The notes beneath the pieces are model-generated. The model did no database searches. It saw only the letters and a program-made list of their open reading frames with translations, and was not told the origin of the DNA. From positions 372,001 through 436,000 of the forward strand of contig CALNWN010000003.1 in assembly GCA_940746715.1 (NCBI GenBank): a stretch of DNA of 64,000 nucleotides, in the 5' to 3' direction. This DNA is from an uncultured Paraburkholderia sp. (lineage in GTDB: Bacteria > Pseudomonadota > Gammaproteobacteria > Burkholderiales > Burkholderiaceae). This document shows positions 9,992 to 20,486 of the stretch, piece by piece (position 1 is the first letter of the stretch; the number at the start of each line of letters is the position of its first letter). The position numbers and the translations under genes were made by a program.

Positions 9992-11178
9992 ATGTCCGTC
10001 CCGCTTATGCACATTCCCGCCCCGCACGACACAGCGTCGCTCACGCTCGTCGAGCAGCTCGTCCAGTGGGCGCGCCGCCGGATCGAGGAGCGCGTGTTCC
10101 GCCCCGGCATGCGCATGCCGTCCATCCGCAAGCTCGCGCTCGACAAGGGCGTGTCGCGCTTCACGGTGGTCGAGGCGTATGAGCGGCTCGTCGCGCAGGG
10201 CTATCTGGAGTCGCGGCGCGGCTCGGGTTTTTTCGTGCGCGAGCGTCTGGCGGGCGCGGCGGGGGCTGCGGTGGCAGACCTGCGCCCGGCCGTACAGGCG
10301 AGCGCGCCGGCTACCATCGACCTGATTTCTCGCATCTACGTCAAACCGGGCGATTCGGTGATCGTCGGCGATCCCGCATGGTTCCAGATGTTCGGGCGTT
10401 TCGCGTCGCAGGGCGCGCGGCTCATCGGCATGCCTTACACACCGGACGGTCCCGACCTCGACGCGCTCGAATCGCTCGTGCAAACCTGGCGGCCCAAGAT
10501 GCTGGTGATCAACTCGGTGCTGCAGAATCCGACCGGCACCTCGCTCACGGCCGCGCAGGCGTTCCGGATCTTGCGGCTTGCCGAGGCTTACGACTTTATC
10601 GTCGTGGAAGACGACATTTACGGCGATTTGTGCCCGCCGGGCTATCCGGGCACGCGGCTCGCAAGCCTCGACCAGTTAAAGCGTGTGATCTACCTGGGCA
10701 GTTTTTCGAAGACGCTCGCGCCGAACCTGCGGGTCGGTTTCATCGCGTGCGCGCCCGAGGTGGCCAAAGCGGTCAGCGACCAGAAGATGCTCGTCGGCAT
10801 GACAAGCCCGGAGCTCAACGAGCGCGGTGTTGTACAAGATCCTGACCGAGGGCCACTACCGGCGCCATGTGGAGCGGTTGCGGGTGCGGCTCGACGGCGT
10901 GCGCGAAAAATCCGTGCGGATGCTGGAAAAGACCGGGCTGAAGCTCTTTCTGACGCCCACGGCGGGCATGTTCGTGTGGGCCGACACGGGCGTCGATGCC
11001 GACGGGCTCGCCGCCGCGGGCCATGAGGCCGGGTTTCTGCTCACGCCTGGCAGCCTTTTTTCGCCGCAGCAATCGCCGACCACGTGGATGCGCTTTAATG
11101 TCGCCAATTGCGGCGATCCCGAGCTGGCGACGTTTTTTGTGCCGTTATCTCGACGGCGTTGCGCGCCGCGCCTCTTGA
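9992..11178 (+). pseudogene. MocR-type regulator (GntR helix-turn-helix plus aminotransferase domain), broken
   Basis: ATG at 9992 after TGGAG. Residues about 15-85 form a GntR winged helix (RMPSIRKLALDKGVSRFTVV; GYLESRRGSGFFVRE). The aminotransferase-like domain (VLQNPTGTSLT; YLGSFSKTLAPNLRVGF) follows too soon. At about residue 110 the text jumps from linker to TIDLISRIYVKPGD, so roughly 100 residues between the domains appear deleted in frame. One inserted G near 10826 shifts the frame. A T-run shift near 11140 precedes the natural end (RYLDGVARRAS, TGA 11176-11178). MocR proteins are PLP-dependent transcription factors; the target here is unknown. Confidence 0.82.
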
Positions 11179-11355
11179 AACCGCGCAGGCTTGCCCCCAC
11201 GTCGGTGGACGATCTGGCGGTCCAGCGGTCCAGCGGTCCGCCCGGTGGCCGCGGCGGGTCGCTCTCGCGCCCCCACGCGTCCTGCTGCCGCGTCCGAACC
11301 GCATTCCACAACCTGATTCGCCAAAACCGATTCGCAACAGAGAGGAAGTCCGACC

Positions 11356-12910
11356 ATGGCACAAGAAACCATGAGCTTTCAGGCGGAAGTGAAACAGCTT
11401 CTGCACCTGATGATCCATTCGCTGTACAGCAACAAGGAAATCTTTTTGCGCGAGCTGATTTCCAATGCGTCCGACGCGGCCGACAAGCTGCGCTTCGAAG
11501 CCATTGAAAACAGCAGCCTGTACGAAAACGACCCGAATCTGCGCATTCGCGTGTCCTACGACAAGGAAGCACGCACCGTCACGATCGACGACAACGGCAT
11601 CGGCATGAGCCGCGACGAGGCAATCGCGAACCTCGGCACGATCGCGCGTTCGGGCACCAAGGAATTTTTCGGCAAACTCTCCGGCGACCAGCAGAAGGAC
11701 GCGGCGCTGATCGGCCAGTTCGGCGTGGGCTTTTATTCGGGCTTCATCGTCGCGGACAAGATCACCGTGGAAACGCGCCGTGCCGGCTTGCCGGCCTCCG
11801 AAGGCGTGCGCTGGGAAAGCACGGGCGAGGGCGATTTCGCCGTCGAGCAGATCGAGCGCGCCGCGCGCGGTACGACCATCACGCTGCACCTGCGTGCTGA
11901 TGAGGACGACCTGCTGTCGTCGCATCGTCTGAAGTCGATCATTCAGCGGTACTCGGATCACGTTGCGCTGCCCATCCTGATGAAAAAGGAAGAGTGGGAC
12001 GCGGAAAAGAGCGTGATGGTCACGAAGGACGAAGACGAGACCGTCAATCAGGCGAGCGCGCTGTGGACCCGCGCGAAGAACGACATTACGGAAGAGCAGT
12101 ACAAGCAGTTCTATCAGCACCTGTCGCACGATCACCGGGATCCGCTCACGTGGACACACAACCGCGTGGAAGGCCGCAGCGAGTACACGCAGTTGCTGTA
12201 CGTGCCGAGCCACGCGCCGTTCGACTTGTGGAACCGCGATCACCGCGGCGGCCTCAAGCTCTATGTGAAGCGCGTGTTCATCATGGACGACGCGGAGCAA
12301 TTGCTGCCGTCGTATCTGCGTTTCGTGAAGGGCGTGGTCGATTCGAGCGACCTGCCGCTCAATGTATCTCGCGAAATCCTGCAGGAAAGCCGCGACGTCA
12401 AGGCGATCCGCGAGGGCGTGACCAAGCGCGCTGTCGATGCTGGAAGAATTGGCCAACTCGGAGAACGAAGCCGACCGCGAGAAGTACGCCGGATTCTGGA
12501 AAGAGTTCGGCCAGGTGCTGAAGGAAGGCATCGGCGAAGACTTTGCGAACCGCGAGCGGATTGCGAAGCTCGTGCGCTTTGCTTCCACGCATACTGAAAC
12601 GCCCGAGCAGAACGTGTCGCTTTCGGACTACGTCGCGCGCATGAAGCCAGAGCAGACGAAGATCTATTACGTGACCGCCGACACGTGGCAGGCGGCAACG
12701 CACAGCCCGCATCTCGAGGTGTTCCGCAAGAAGGGCGTGGAAGTGCTGCTGCTGACCGATCGCGTTGACGAATGGATGCTGTCGTTCCTGACCGAATTCG
12801 ACGGCAAGCCGTTGCAAAGCGTGTCGCGCGGCGACCTCGATCTCGGCGCGCTGAACGATGAGGAAAAAGAGGCGCAGGAAAAGGTCAGCGAAGAGCTCAA
12901 GCCGCTCGTG
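11356..12910 (+). pseudogene. htpG: Chaperone HtpG (Hsp90), frameshifted and lacking its C-terminal domain
   Basis: ATG at 11356 behind GAGGAAG. The ATPase domain is intact ([29 protein letters not shown]) and the middle domain runs to [12 protein letters not shown]. Near 12430 two bases are missing relative to the expected [18 protein letters not shown], and the next frame continues from about 12437. At SEELKPLV (about 12910) the sequence passes directly into a glycosyltransferase, so the C-terminal dimerisation domain (about 110 residues) is absent. HtpG is an ATP-dependent chaperone and is dispensable in many bacteria. No functional dimer is expected. Confidence 0.9.
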
Positions 12911-13747
12911 GTGCACAGCGAACTAGGCAACGGCGACGACATCCACATGGTGCGCTATGTGCAGCGGCTCGCTGCACGTGTGCGCAAGCAGGGCGGCAGG
13001 CTCGTACTGTGCGTGAGGAAGTCGTTGCACGCGCTGCTCAAGCGCTTCTACGAGGACTGCGTGTCGATCGAGGACGGCCCGCTCGGCGCCCCGAATTACA
13101 GCTTGCCGATCATGAGCCTGCCGCTGGTGCTGGATCTGCAGCCGCAGCAGGTACGAGGCGATGCATACCTGCACGCCGATCCCGGCAAGGTCGCCGTGTG
13201 GCGCGAGCGGCTGCGCGGGCAGCAATCGCAGGCAAAGGTGCACGTCGGCCTGGTGTGGGCCGGCAGCCCGACGCATCGTCGTGACGACAGGCGGTCCATT
13301 GCCCGCGCAGCACTTGAACCGCTGCTGTCGCTCGCCGACGTTGCGTTCTATTCGCTCACGCCGGGCCGCGCGGCCGACGTGGCTGTCATGAATGCACAGG
13401 GTTATTCCGTCTGCGACATGACGGCGTATTACCCGACAGGGTTTGACGACGTCGCGGCGCATCTCTGCGCGCTCGATGCGCTTGTCACGATCGACAGTGC
13501 GCCGCTGCATCTGGGCGGCGCGCTCGGGCGCCCCGTGTTCGGAATGCTCGATCACGTGTCGCATTGGGCCTGGGGCAATGACGAGACGCAAGCCTGGTAC
13601 GACTCGCTCGAACTTTTCCGGCAGCCTCGGCCTGGGCAATGGGCTCCGGTGGTCGAGCGAGTGACGGCGCGTCTGAAGGCGCTAATGGCTGCGGGCGCAG
13701 GCAACGTCAATCCGGGCCCGCCTGCGCATCCCGTCGTGAACGGTTAG
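12911..13747 (+). pseudogene. Glycosyltransferase-9-like domain of a TPR protein, 5'-truncated, fused to htpG
   Basis: From [20 protein letters not shown] onward the protein resembles the C-terminal glycosyltransferase-like domain found in large tetratricopeptide proteins ([40 protein letters not shown]). The end (...HPVVNG) looks natural. The N-terminal TPR half and start codon are missing; the frame is instead continuous with htpG from about 12437. The next gene encodes a related TPR-glycosyltransferase, so these were probably tandem paralogues, perhaps for protein or envelope glycosylation. Confidence 0.78.
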
Positions 13748-13762
13748 CGGCGACACACAGCC

Positions 13763-15122
13763 ATGACTCATCAAGGCTTATCGGATTCGTCCACCAATGC
13801 GACCACCAATTCGACCACCAATCAGGCACTGCCGAATGATGCAGACGCACTACATCAGCTCGGCCTTGCCTATTTTCGTGAAGGCGCTATCGACCGCGCG
13901 TGCGAGCAGCTCGATCAGGCATTGCATGCCGCGCCGCAGCGTGCCGATTTCTGGGAGCACCGTGGGTTGCTTGCCGCGCTAAGCGGCGAGCGGATCGCGG
14001 CTGAGGCGTACTACTATCGGGCGTTGAGCATCAGCGGAGGCAGTGCCAGCCTGCATCGGAATCTGGCGGATTGCCTGAAGCTTCCGGTCGGCTCGACGAG
14101 GCGCGTCGGCACTATTTGAACGCACTCTGTTTCGAACCGACGTTGCACCATGCCGTTCGCGCGCTCGCGCAGATCTGTCCGGAGCAGGAGCAGCATGCCG
14201 AAGCGGCCGACTTCTGGCTGCGTGCACGGGCGCTCGACACCTCGAACATCGCGGACGCGTTTGCGCTGATTGAGGCATTGTCAAAGGCCGCGCGCGATGC
14301 CGACCTCGACGCCCTGTTGCCTGCCCTGCGCGCCCGCTGCGCCGCAGACGCCGCCGCGCTCCAGCAGCTTGCCTTTGCGCTGAACAGCGCCCAGCGTTTT
14401 GCCGACGCGCTTAGTGTCGCAAGACAGGGACTTGCAGTCGATCGGCAGGACGCATGGTTGCATCACAATGCATCGTTCGCGCTCAATATGCTCGGCGAAT
14501 TCGAAGACATGCACATGCACGCCGCCGAGGCCGCGCGTCTTCTGCCGGGCAACGCGCTGATGCAGTTCAATCTCGCCGCGGCGCAACTGCGCGCGGGCGA
14601 TTTCGAGCGAGGCTGGATACAGTACCGCTGGCATGACGCATTGCCCGAAAACCACGACCTCGTTCGCCCGGATTATCCCGAATGGCAAGGCGAGCGGGTG
14701 TTCGGCTGCCGGTTTCTGCTGATCGGGGAGCAGGGGCTCGGCGATCAGATCCAGTTTCTGCGCATGGCCCACTGGCTGCATCGGCGTGGCGCCCAGGTAG
14801 ACGTTTGGGTCGACGAGCCGCTGGGCGAAGTCGCGCGCCATGCCGCCGGCGTGCACGCGGCGTGGACCACGGCGCCGCCCGGTTCTTACGACTTCTGGTG
14901 CCGCATGCTGCGCATGCCCGCACAGATATCTCGAGCTGCCCATGTTGCCGCTCGCCGGTCTGGGTGCTGGTGCCGACGTTCACGGATTGGCGCTGGATGG
15001 TCGCGCGCGACGATAGCCCGTGGTATCCGTCAATGCGCCTTTTCAGGCAGCGCGAGTTGAACCAATGGGAGCCGGTGCTGGCTGACGTCGCAAAAGCGCT
15101 CAAGGAGTACGTCGAACGGTGA
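13763..15122 (+). pseudogene. TPR-repeat glycosyltransferase-like protein, frameshifted and internally deleted
   Basis: ATG at 13763. TPR-like helices include ADALHQLGLAYFREGAIDRA and continue to about 14640. A frame change near 14080-14100 splits them. The glycosyltransferase part begins (FLLIGEQGLGDQIQFLRM), then breaks near 14920-14970. Another frame gives a short YLELPMLPLA piece, after which the sequence jumps to the far C-terminus (VLVPTFTDWRWMVARDDSPW). Most of the nucleotide-sugar-binding region is therefore gone. The gene ends at TGA 15120-15122. Confidence 0.78.
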
Positions 15123-15171
15123 ACCGGATGCGTGAGGTTCATCCGGCTTCAAGTGTTGATGCGGGCTGGAG

Positions 15172-15211
15172 CCGGCCCAGGCCAGGCCTGGCCTGGCCTG
15201 GGCAACCGGCG
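15172..15211. repeat. GC-rich palindrome of GGCCT units
   Basis: The core CCCAGGCCAGG / CCTGGCCTGG with flanking GCCGG forms a long inverted repeat between two convergent broken genes. It could be a bidirectional terminator, although no T-run follows. Confidence 0.5.
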
Positions 15212-15215
15212 CTCT

Positions 15216-15723
15216 TTACTTCTTGCCCATCAAGGTGTCCATCGTCTCCCCACGCACGACGATTTCCGTGCGACGGTTGAGCGCGCGTCCCTCAGGCGTG
15301 TCGTTGCTCGCCACCGGATTGTTGTAGGCGTTGCCCTTCGTGCGGATACGCTCCATTGGCACGCCGCGTGCGACGAGCGCGTAGCTCACGGCGACCGCGC
15401 GTGCTTCGGAGAGCTGCTGGTTGTATTCGACCGTGCCGACGTTGTCCGTATAGCCTTCCACGATGATCGGTTTCTTGCTGCGCTTGAGCAGCACGGCGGA
15501 ACGGTCGACCACCGCGCTCGCGTCGGGGGCGCACTTCCGACTTGTTGAAATCGAACAGCGCAGTTTCAGGCAGCTTGACGGCGACGCCGTTCGCGACAGG
15601 CGCGACCTCGATGCCCGCGGCCTTGTTCAACGACATCTCCGTATCGCGGTTTAGCGGCGCCGTGCAGCCCGCCATAAACAGCACCGACATTGCGCAGGCG
15701 CTGGTAGCCAGAAGTTTTTTCAT
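15216..15723 (-). pseudogene. OmpA-family lipoprotein with a frameshift
   Basis: ATG at 15723. A signal peptide with lipobox LFMAGC ends near residue 22. The OmpA/Pal-type peptidoglycan-binding domain (IIVEGYTDNVGTVEYNQQLS; NDTPEGRALNRRTEIVV) fills the C-terminal half. An extra C in a C-run near 15533 separates NKSEVRP from DASAVVDRS. This kind of lipoprotein anchors the outer membrane to the wall. With a single homopolymer lesion, an error in the sequence cannot be ruled out. Confidence 0.8.
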
Positions 15724-15961
15724 GTTTGTCCTCTCGTTCGTTTGCCGATCGGAAGGCGAGCCCATCGACAGCGGGCAATCGCCGGTTCGTAAAGCACGGA
15801 GGTTTTATCGCGAGCTGCGGTCGGCGGAGAATCGGACCTTTCCGAAATAGGCGGCTCCGCCCAAGCTTTTGATAGCGATCAGGCGGTCATCATCCAATGC
15901 CGGAAAAGGCGCCCGTGGGCGTGGTAATGGTCTGACAGGCGCGCCGTTATAATCCGATCCC

Positions 15962-16702
15962 ATGCCTATCCGTTTCGATGCCGCCGACGCGCACTGGCGC
16001 GTCGCTCCCTTGCCCGGTTTGAGCGCCCCGCAGAAAGACTGGTTGACCCGCGGCGGTTCGTTGACCGCGCATCTGCGCGCGCTCGGCGCAGTCGCCGTGC
16101 GCGTCACGCGTGAAGCCGTGGCGTTGCCGTGGGCTGACGAGTACGCGGCGCTCGGTCTTCGCGCGCGCGCGCCGGTATGGGTGCGCGAGGTCGTGCTGTC
16201 CGTCGACGGTGTGCCGTTTGTCGCCGCGCACAGCGTTGCGCCTCTCGCCGCGAGCGTCGGCGTGTGGCAGGCCACGCGGCGCTTGCGCACGCGCCCGCTT
16301 GCCGAACTGCTGTATAGCGGCAGCAGCGTCGCGCGTTCGGCGCTGGTCAGCCGCCGCGTGACCGCGCGGCATTCGCTGCACAGGCTGGCCGCCCGTGAAG
16401 TCGGCGGAATGCCGCCGCATGCGATGGTCGCGCGCCGCTCGGTGTTCGAGCGGCATGGCGCACCGCTGATGGTCACCGAATGCTTTTTGCCGGCGCTATG
16501 GGTGCAACTCGCGTCACGGTCGCAGGCGGCGGGCGAAGTCGGCACCCGTTTGGATGCCGCAGAGCCCGCCCATTCCGCCGATCTTGCGCATGCAGTGCAC
16601 TCGCGCCATCGCGCGCACGGTCGCCCGCTGGAGCACACGGCCTCACGCGCACATTCCACGGGGCATCCCCCCGCCCCTGCCACTGGCGAACGGAGCCGCT
16701 GA
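15962..16702 (+). CDS. ubiC: Chorismate--pyruvate lyase
   Basis: A 246-residue protein starting [20 protein letters not shown]. The pattern [16 protein letters not shown], then [20 protein letters not shown] and [18 protein letters not shown], is characteristic of UbiC. The enzyme removes pyruvate from chorismate to give 4-hydroxybenzoate, the first step of ubiquinone synthesis, in the cytoplasm. The C-terminal 40 residues are low complexity. Its TGA overlaps the ATG of the next gene, indicating translational coupling. No lesions. Confidence 0.9.
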   Translation: MPIRFDAADAHWRVAPLPGLSAPQKDWLTRGGSLTAHLRALGAVAVRVTREAVALPWADEYAALGLRARAPVWVREVVLSVDGVPFVAAHSVAPLAASVGVWQATRRLRTRPLAELLYSGSSVARSALVSRRVTARHSLHRLAAREVGGMPPHAMVARRSVFERHGAPLMVTECFLPALWVQLASRSQAAGEVGTRLDAAEPAHSADLAHAVHSRHRAHGRPLEHTASRAHSTGHPPAPATGERSR

Positions 16703-17175
16703 TGTTGCGCGGCTTCCCGCCTGTCGTCGCCGCCGACACGCATACGCTCGTTCTCGGCAGCTTTCCCGGTGAGGCGTCGCTTGCGGCGACGCAGTACTAC
16801 GCGCATCCGCGAAACCAGTTCTGGCGGCTTCTCGGTGCGGTGCTCGACGAGCCGCTCGCCGAACTCGTCTATGAAGAGCGGCTGCGGCAGCTGCTGTCGC
16901 ACGGCATCGGCGTGTGGGACGTGCTGGCTGCCTGCCATCGCGAGGGCAGTCTCGATGCGGCGATCCGCAACGCGCAGCCGAACGACTTCGCGTCCTTGCG
17001 GGACCACGCGCCGTTGCTCAGAAAGGTCTGCTTCAACGGCAAGACGGCGGGCCGCTTCGCGCCGGTGATCGGCGCGGCGGGCTACACGACGCTCGTCTTG
17101 CCGTCGTCGAGTCCGGCCAATGCTATGCTCTCGTTCGATCAAAAATTGCGCCTGTGGCGCGACATCCTTACATGA
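16702..17175 (+). CDS. DNA-deoxyinosine glycosylase (uracil-DNA glycosylase superfamily)
   Basis: 157 residues from the ATG overlapping the ubiC stop. GSFPGEASL and YYAHPRNQFWRLLG mark the N-terminal active-site region. LPSSSPANA near the end is the leucine-loop motif of the hypoxanthine-DNA glycosylase branch. It is expected to excise hypoxanthine (deaminated adenine) from DNA. It is coupled at both ends: TGATG with ubiC and ATGA with the following gene. The frame is intact. Confidence 0.8.
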   Translation: MLRGFPPVVAADTHTLVLGSFPGEASLAATQYYAHPRNQFWRLLGAVLDEPLAELVYEERLRQLLSHGIGVWDVLAACHREGSLDAAIRNAQPNDFASLRDHAPLLRKVCFNGKTAGRFAPVIGAAGYTTLVLPSSSPANAMLSFDQKLRLWRDILT

Positions 17176-18083
17176 CGAAACTCATCAAGCGCGCTTCGGC
17201 TGAAGCGCGTGCATTCCGCAATCGCACCGCCGACGGCGCGGGCAAACGGGGAGCGGTGCGCAACAACAAACGCGCGGCGCGCGAGGACGACCTGCACGAC
17301 GCGCCGCAAATCGACACGCCGCGCAAGCCGCGCTTTGCGCCCGTCACCTTCTCGGAAGAGGGCGGCGTGCGCTATCTGCATTTCGGTACGGAATGGGTGC
17401 AAGGCGCGATGCGTCTGCGTAAGCCGGATCACATCGAACTCGAATACGCGCAACAGATGATGGCCTGGCTGCTCTTCATCGAAACGCCCAGGCGCATCGT
17501 GCAGCTCGGTCTCGGCACCGCTGCGCTGACGAAGTTCGCGCACCGCTTCCTGAAGCGCGCGAAGGTCGAGGCGGTCGAGGTCAACCCGGCGGTCGTGGTG
17601 GCCGCGCGCACCATGTTCGAGTTGCCGCCGGACGACGCGCGCCTCACGGTGCATGAGACCGACGCGTGGGACTTCGTCAACGACCGCGCGAACCACGGCA
17701 CGATCGGCGCATTGCAAATCGACATTTACGACGCGACGGCGCGCGGCCCGGTGCTCGACAGCGTGGGCTTTTATCGCGCGGCGCGCGCGTGTCTGACGGA
17801 CGCGGGCGTGGTCACGGTGAATCTCTTCGGCGATCACCCGAGCTTCGTGCGCAACATGAAGCGTCTGAACGAGGCGTTCGACGGCCGTGTGGTCGCGTTG
17901 CCCGAAGTGCACGACGGCAACCGCATTGCCATCGCGTTCTCGGGCACCGCGCTCGAGGTGCCTTTCACGGCACTGCAGGCGCGCGCGAAACTGATCGAAA
18001 GCGAGCTCGGCTTGCCGGCGCGCAAGTGGATCAAGGGGCTGCAGGAGTCGACGGGACAGACGGGCGCGTCGTTCGCCATCTGA
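17172..18083 (+). CDS. Spermidine-synthase-like methyltransferase-fold protein
   Basis: 303 residues. After a basic N-terminal tail of about 50 residues comes a spermidine synthase-type Rossmann fold: QLGLGTAALTKFAHRFL for nucleotide binding, VEAVEVNPAVVVAARTMF, and IDIYDATARGPV where the aminopropyltransferase active-site Asp region lies. It may be a polyamine aminopropyltransferase or a relative of unknown substrate. The ATGA overlap with the glycosylase places it third in the ubiC operon. The frame is intact. Confidence 0.72.
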   Translation: MTKLIKRASAEARAFRNRTADGAGKRGAVRNNKRAAREDDLHDAPQIDTPRKPRFAPVTFSEEGGVRYLHFGTEWVQGAMRLRKPDHIELEYAQQMMAWLLFIETPRRIVQLGLGTAALTKFAHRFLKRAKVEAVEVNPAVVVAARTMFELPPDDARLTVHETDAWDFVNDRANHGTIGALQIDIYDATARGPVLDSVGFYRAARACLTDAGVVTVNLFGDHPSFVRNMKRLNEAFDGRVVALPEVHDGNRIAIAFSGTALEVPFTALQARAKLIESELGLPARKWIKGLQESTGQTGASFAI

Positions 18084-18398
18084 TCGAGGCGCGCATCGAG
18101 CGGCCGGGCCGGCATCGCCCGGCTTGATGAAGGAACGCCCCTAAGCGGAAAACGTGAAGCCAAAACCGTCGCATCCACGCGACGGCACGCCACGTCCTAT
18201 CCATCGCGCATCGAGGCGGTGCTGCGCGCTTCCGCCGTCTCCTGCGAAGGCCGCCCGGGCCATGAATGAAGGCGCTCGCGCCCTCGCTACCGCGCCGCGC
18301 GGCAGCATCCGCCGCGGCACTTCTTCGCGAAACACGCTCCGCTGAAACGCCGTGCGGCCGGCTTGAGCAGCCGCGCCGCCGCCTCGGGTCGTCCCTGC
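18084..18398. other. Gap without recognisable gene
   Basis: About 315 bp. A small hairpin (CCGTCGC/GCGACGG) lies near 18168-18185. No gene is seen. Confidence 0.4.
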
Positions 18399-18426
18399 TT
18401 GACCGCACGTTCGCGGCTCCTATACT
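18399..18426 (+). promoter_or_regulatory. Sigma-70-like promoter upstream of DUF3311-mctP
   Basis: TTGACC at 18399-18404, a 16-bp spacer, then TATACT at 18421-18426. It lies about 140 bp upstream of the DUF3311 start. This is one of the best consensus matches in the window. Confidence 0.6.
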
Positions 18427-18567
18427 CTTTCGAAGCTTTCGGGGCACTCGTGTCCCATGCGGGGCGATCCTCCGCGGGCGTGCTACCGCGAGGCGGCTCT
18501 CCGCTTTGGGGGTCCACCACCCGTCGAACACGGGCCAACATTTCAATAATAGGGAAGAGGAGACGCC

Positions 18568-18807
18568 ATGGCTCACGACGCCGACGCGAACAAAGCCAGC
18601 AAGCACTGGCTCTGGTTGTTGCTGTTGCCCTGGATCGCCATGGTCTGGGTGCCGTCGTATAACAAGGTCGAACCGATGCTGTCCGACTTTCCGTTCTTCT
18701 ACTGGTATCAGCTCCTGTGGGTGCTGATCAGCGCGGTCATCACGGCGATCGTGTACTTCAAGACCAGGACGCGCTCGTCGGGCCGTCCGCAGGGGGACGC
18801 ACGATAA
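18568..18807 (+). CDS. DUF3311 small membrane protein
   Basis: 79 residues with two membrane helices (LWLLLLPWIAMVWVP; LLWVLISAVITAIVYF). A strong AGAGGAG ribosome-binding site lies 6 bp upstream. DUF3311 proteins are typically encoded just before a sodium/solute symporter and are presumed accessory subunits. Here the TAA overlaps the symporter ATG (TAATG). This gene is intact although its partner is not. Confidence 0.85.
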   Translation: MAHDADANKASKHWLWLLLLPWIAMVWVPSYNKVEPMLSDFPFFYWYQLLWVLISAVITAIVYFKTRTRSSGRPQGDAR

Positions 18808-20368
18808 TGAACGCCATCGCAACTTTCGTCTTCGTTCTGTTTTTCATCGGCGTCACGATTCTCGGCTTCATCGCGGCGCACTGGCGGCTCGGCGACCTCG
18901 CCCATCTCGAAGAGTGGGGCCTCGGCGGCCGGCGCTTCGGGACCATCGTGACGTGGTTCCTGCTGGGCGGCGATCTCTACACGGCCTACACGTTCATCGC
19001 CGTGCCGGCGCTCGTGTTCGGTGCGGGCACAACGGGTTTCTTCGCGCTGCCTTACACGATCCTGATCTATCCGTTCGCGTTCGTCGTATTTCCGAAGCTG
19101 TGGAGCATCGCAAAGCGTCAGGGCTATGTGACCTCGGCGGACTTCGTGTCGGCTCGCTACGGCAGCCGCATGCTCGCGCTCGCAATCGCCGTGACCGGCA
19201 TCGTCGCGACGATGCCCTACATCGCGCTGCAACTCGTCGGCATCGAAGTGGTGATCGGCGCGCTCGGCTTCGACACGAAGGGCTTTGAGGGCTTTGTCGG
19301 CGACCTGCCGCTCATCATTGCATTTGCGATTCTCGCGGCCTACACGTACACGTCGGGTCTGCGCGCGCCGGCCATGATCGCGGTGGTCAAGGACATCCTG
19401 ATTTTTACATCACGATCTTCGCCGCGATCATTGTGATTCCGCCGCAACTGGGCGGCTTCGGCCACATCTTCGGCGCTGTGCCGCCGGCCAAGCTGCTGCT
19501 GAAGGCGCCGGACGTGTCGAGTCTGAACGGCTATAGCGCGTATGCGACGCTTGCGGTCGGTTCAGCGCTTGCGCTCTTCCTCTACCCGCACTCGATCACG
19601 GCGGTGCTGTCGTCGAAATCGGGTAACACGATCCGCCGCAATATGGCGATGCTGCCGGCTTACTCGCTGGTGCTCGGCCTGCTCGCGCTGCTCGGCTTCA
19701 TGGCGCTCGCTTCGGGCGTGAAGGACATGCCGGAATTCGCGCCGTACTTCAAGGCCTTCGGCCCGAACTTCGCAGTGCCGGCGCTGTTCCTGCATTTCTT
19801 CCCGTCGTGGTTTGTGGGCGTGGCGTTCGCGGCGATCGGCATCGGCGCGCTGGTGCCGGCGGCGATCATGTCGATTGCGGCAGCCAACCTGTACACGCGC
19901 AACATCCATAAAGAGTTCGTCAACCGCAACATGACGCACGACTAGGAGACCAACGTCGCGAAGCTGGTCTCGCTGATCGTGAAGGTCGGCGCGGTGGCGT
20001 TCATTCTCGGCTTGCCGCTCACGTATGCCATTCAGTTGCAGCTGCTGGGCGGTATCTGGATCATCCAGACGCTGCCGGCTATCGTGCTCGGACTCTACAC
20101 GCGCGTGCTCGACTATCGCGGCTTGTTGCTCGGCTGGGCGGCCGGCATCGCGACGGGCACGTGGACGGCGATTTCGCTCAAACTCGCCGGCTCGATCTTT
20201 ACGATTCACCTGTTCGGCATGGCCATTCCGGGCTATGCGGCAGTGTGGTCGCTGATCGTGAACCTGGTCGTGGCGGTCGTGGTGAGCCTGCTGGTGCGCG
20301 CGTTCGGCATGCAGCGCGCCGAAGACCGGACGCGTCCGGAAGACTATCTGGACGTGGTCGAAAGCTAA
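18807..20368 (+). pseudogene. Sodium:solute symporter (MctP-like monocarboxylate permease), broken
   Basis: ATG at 18807, overlapping the DUF3311 stop. Helices of the SSS family run throughout (WGLGGRRFGTIVTWFLLGGD near the start is the family's sodium-site region). Two lesions are seen. A T is missing from the T-run near 19405, separating VVKDILI from YITIFAAIIVIPPQL. TAG at 19943-19945 lies between NMTHD and ETNVAKLVSLI, where CAG is the likely ancestor. The downstream frame is clean to 20368. MctP-type transporters take up lactate, pyruvate or amino acids. Confidence 0.87.
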
Positions 20369-20387
20369 AAGTCTGCGCAACAAGACG

Positions 20388-20420
20388 AACGCCCGCGGAG
20401 GAAACTCCTCCGCGGGCGTT
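20388..20420 (+). terminator. Intrinsic terminator after mctP
   Basis: A perfect 15-bp stem (AACGCCCGCGGAGGA / TCCTCCGCGGGCGTT) with a 3-base loop and a short T-rich tail. It begins 20 bp after the symporter stop. Confidence 0.85.
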
Positions 20421-20486
20421 TGTATTTACGGCGCACTCCAGGGCACGATAGCGGGACTTCCTACGAACGCGTTGTCCGCTCCCGCC

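Noticed and set aside
11217..11241. CGGTCCAG repeated about three times upstream of htpG
   Set aside because: Only 2-3 short units in GC-rich DNA; too little to call a regulatory or repeat element.
12911..13747. HtpG-glycosyltransferase chimera as a new functional protein
   Set aside because: It lacks essential parts of both parents and sits among many other decay junctions; a deletion product is more likely.
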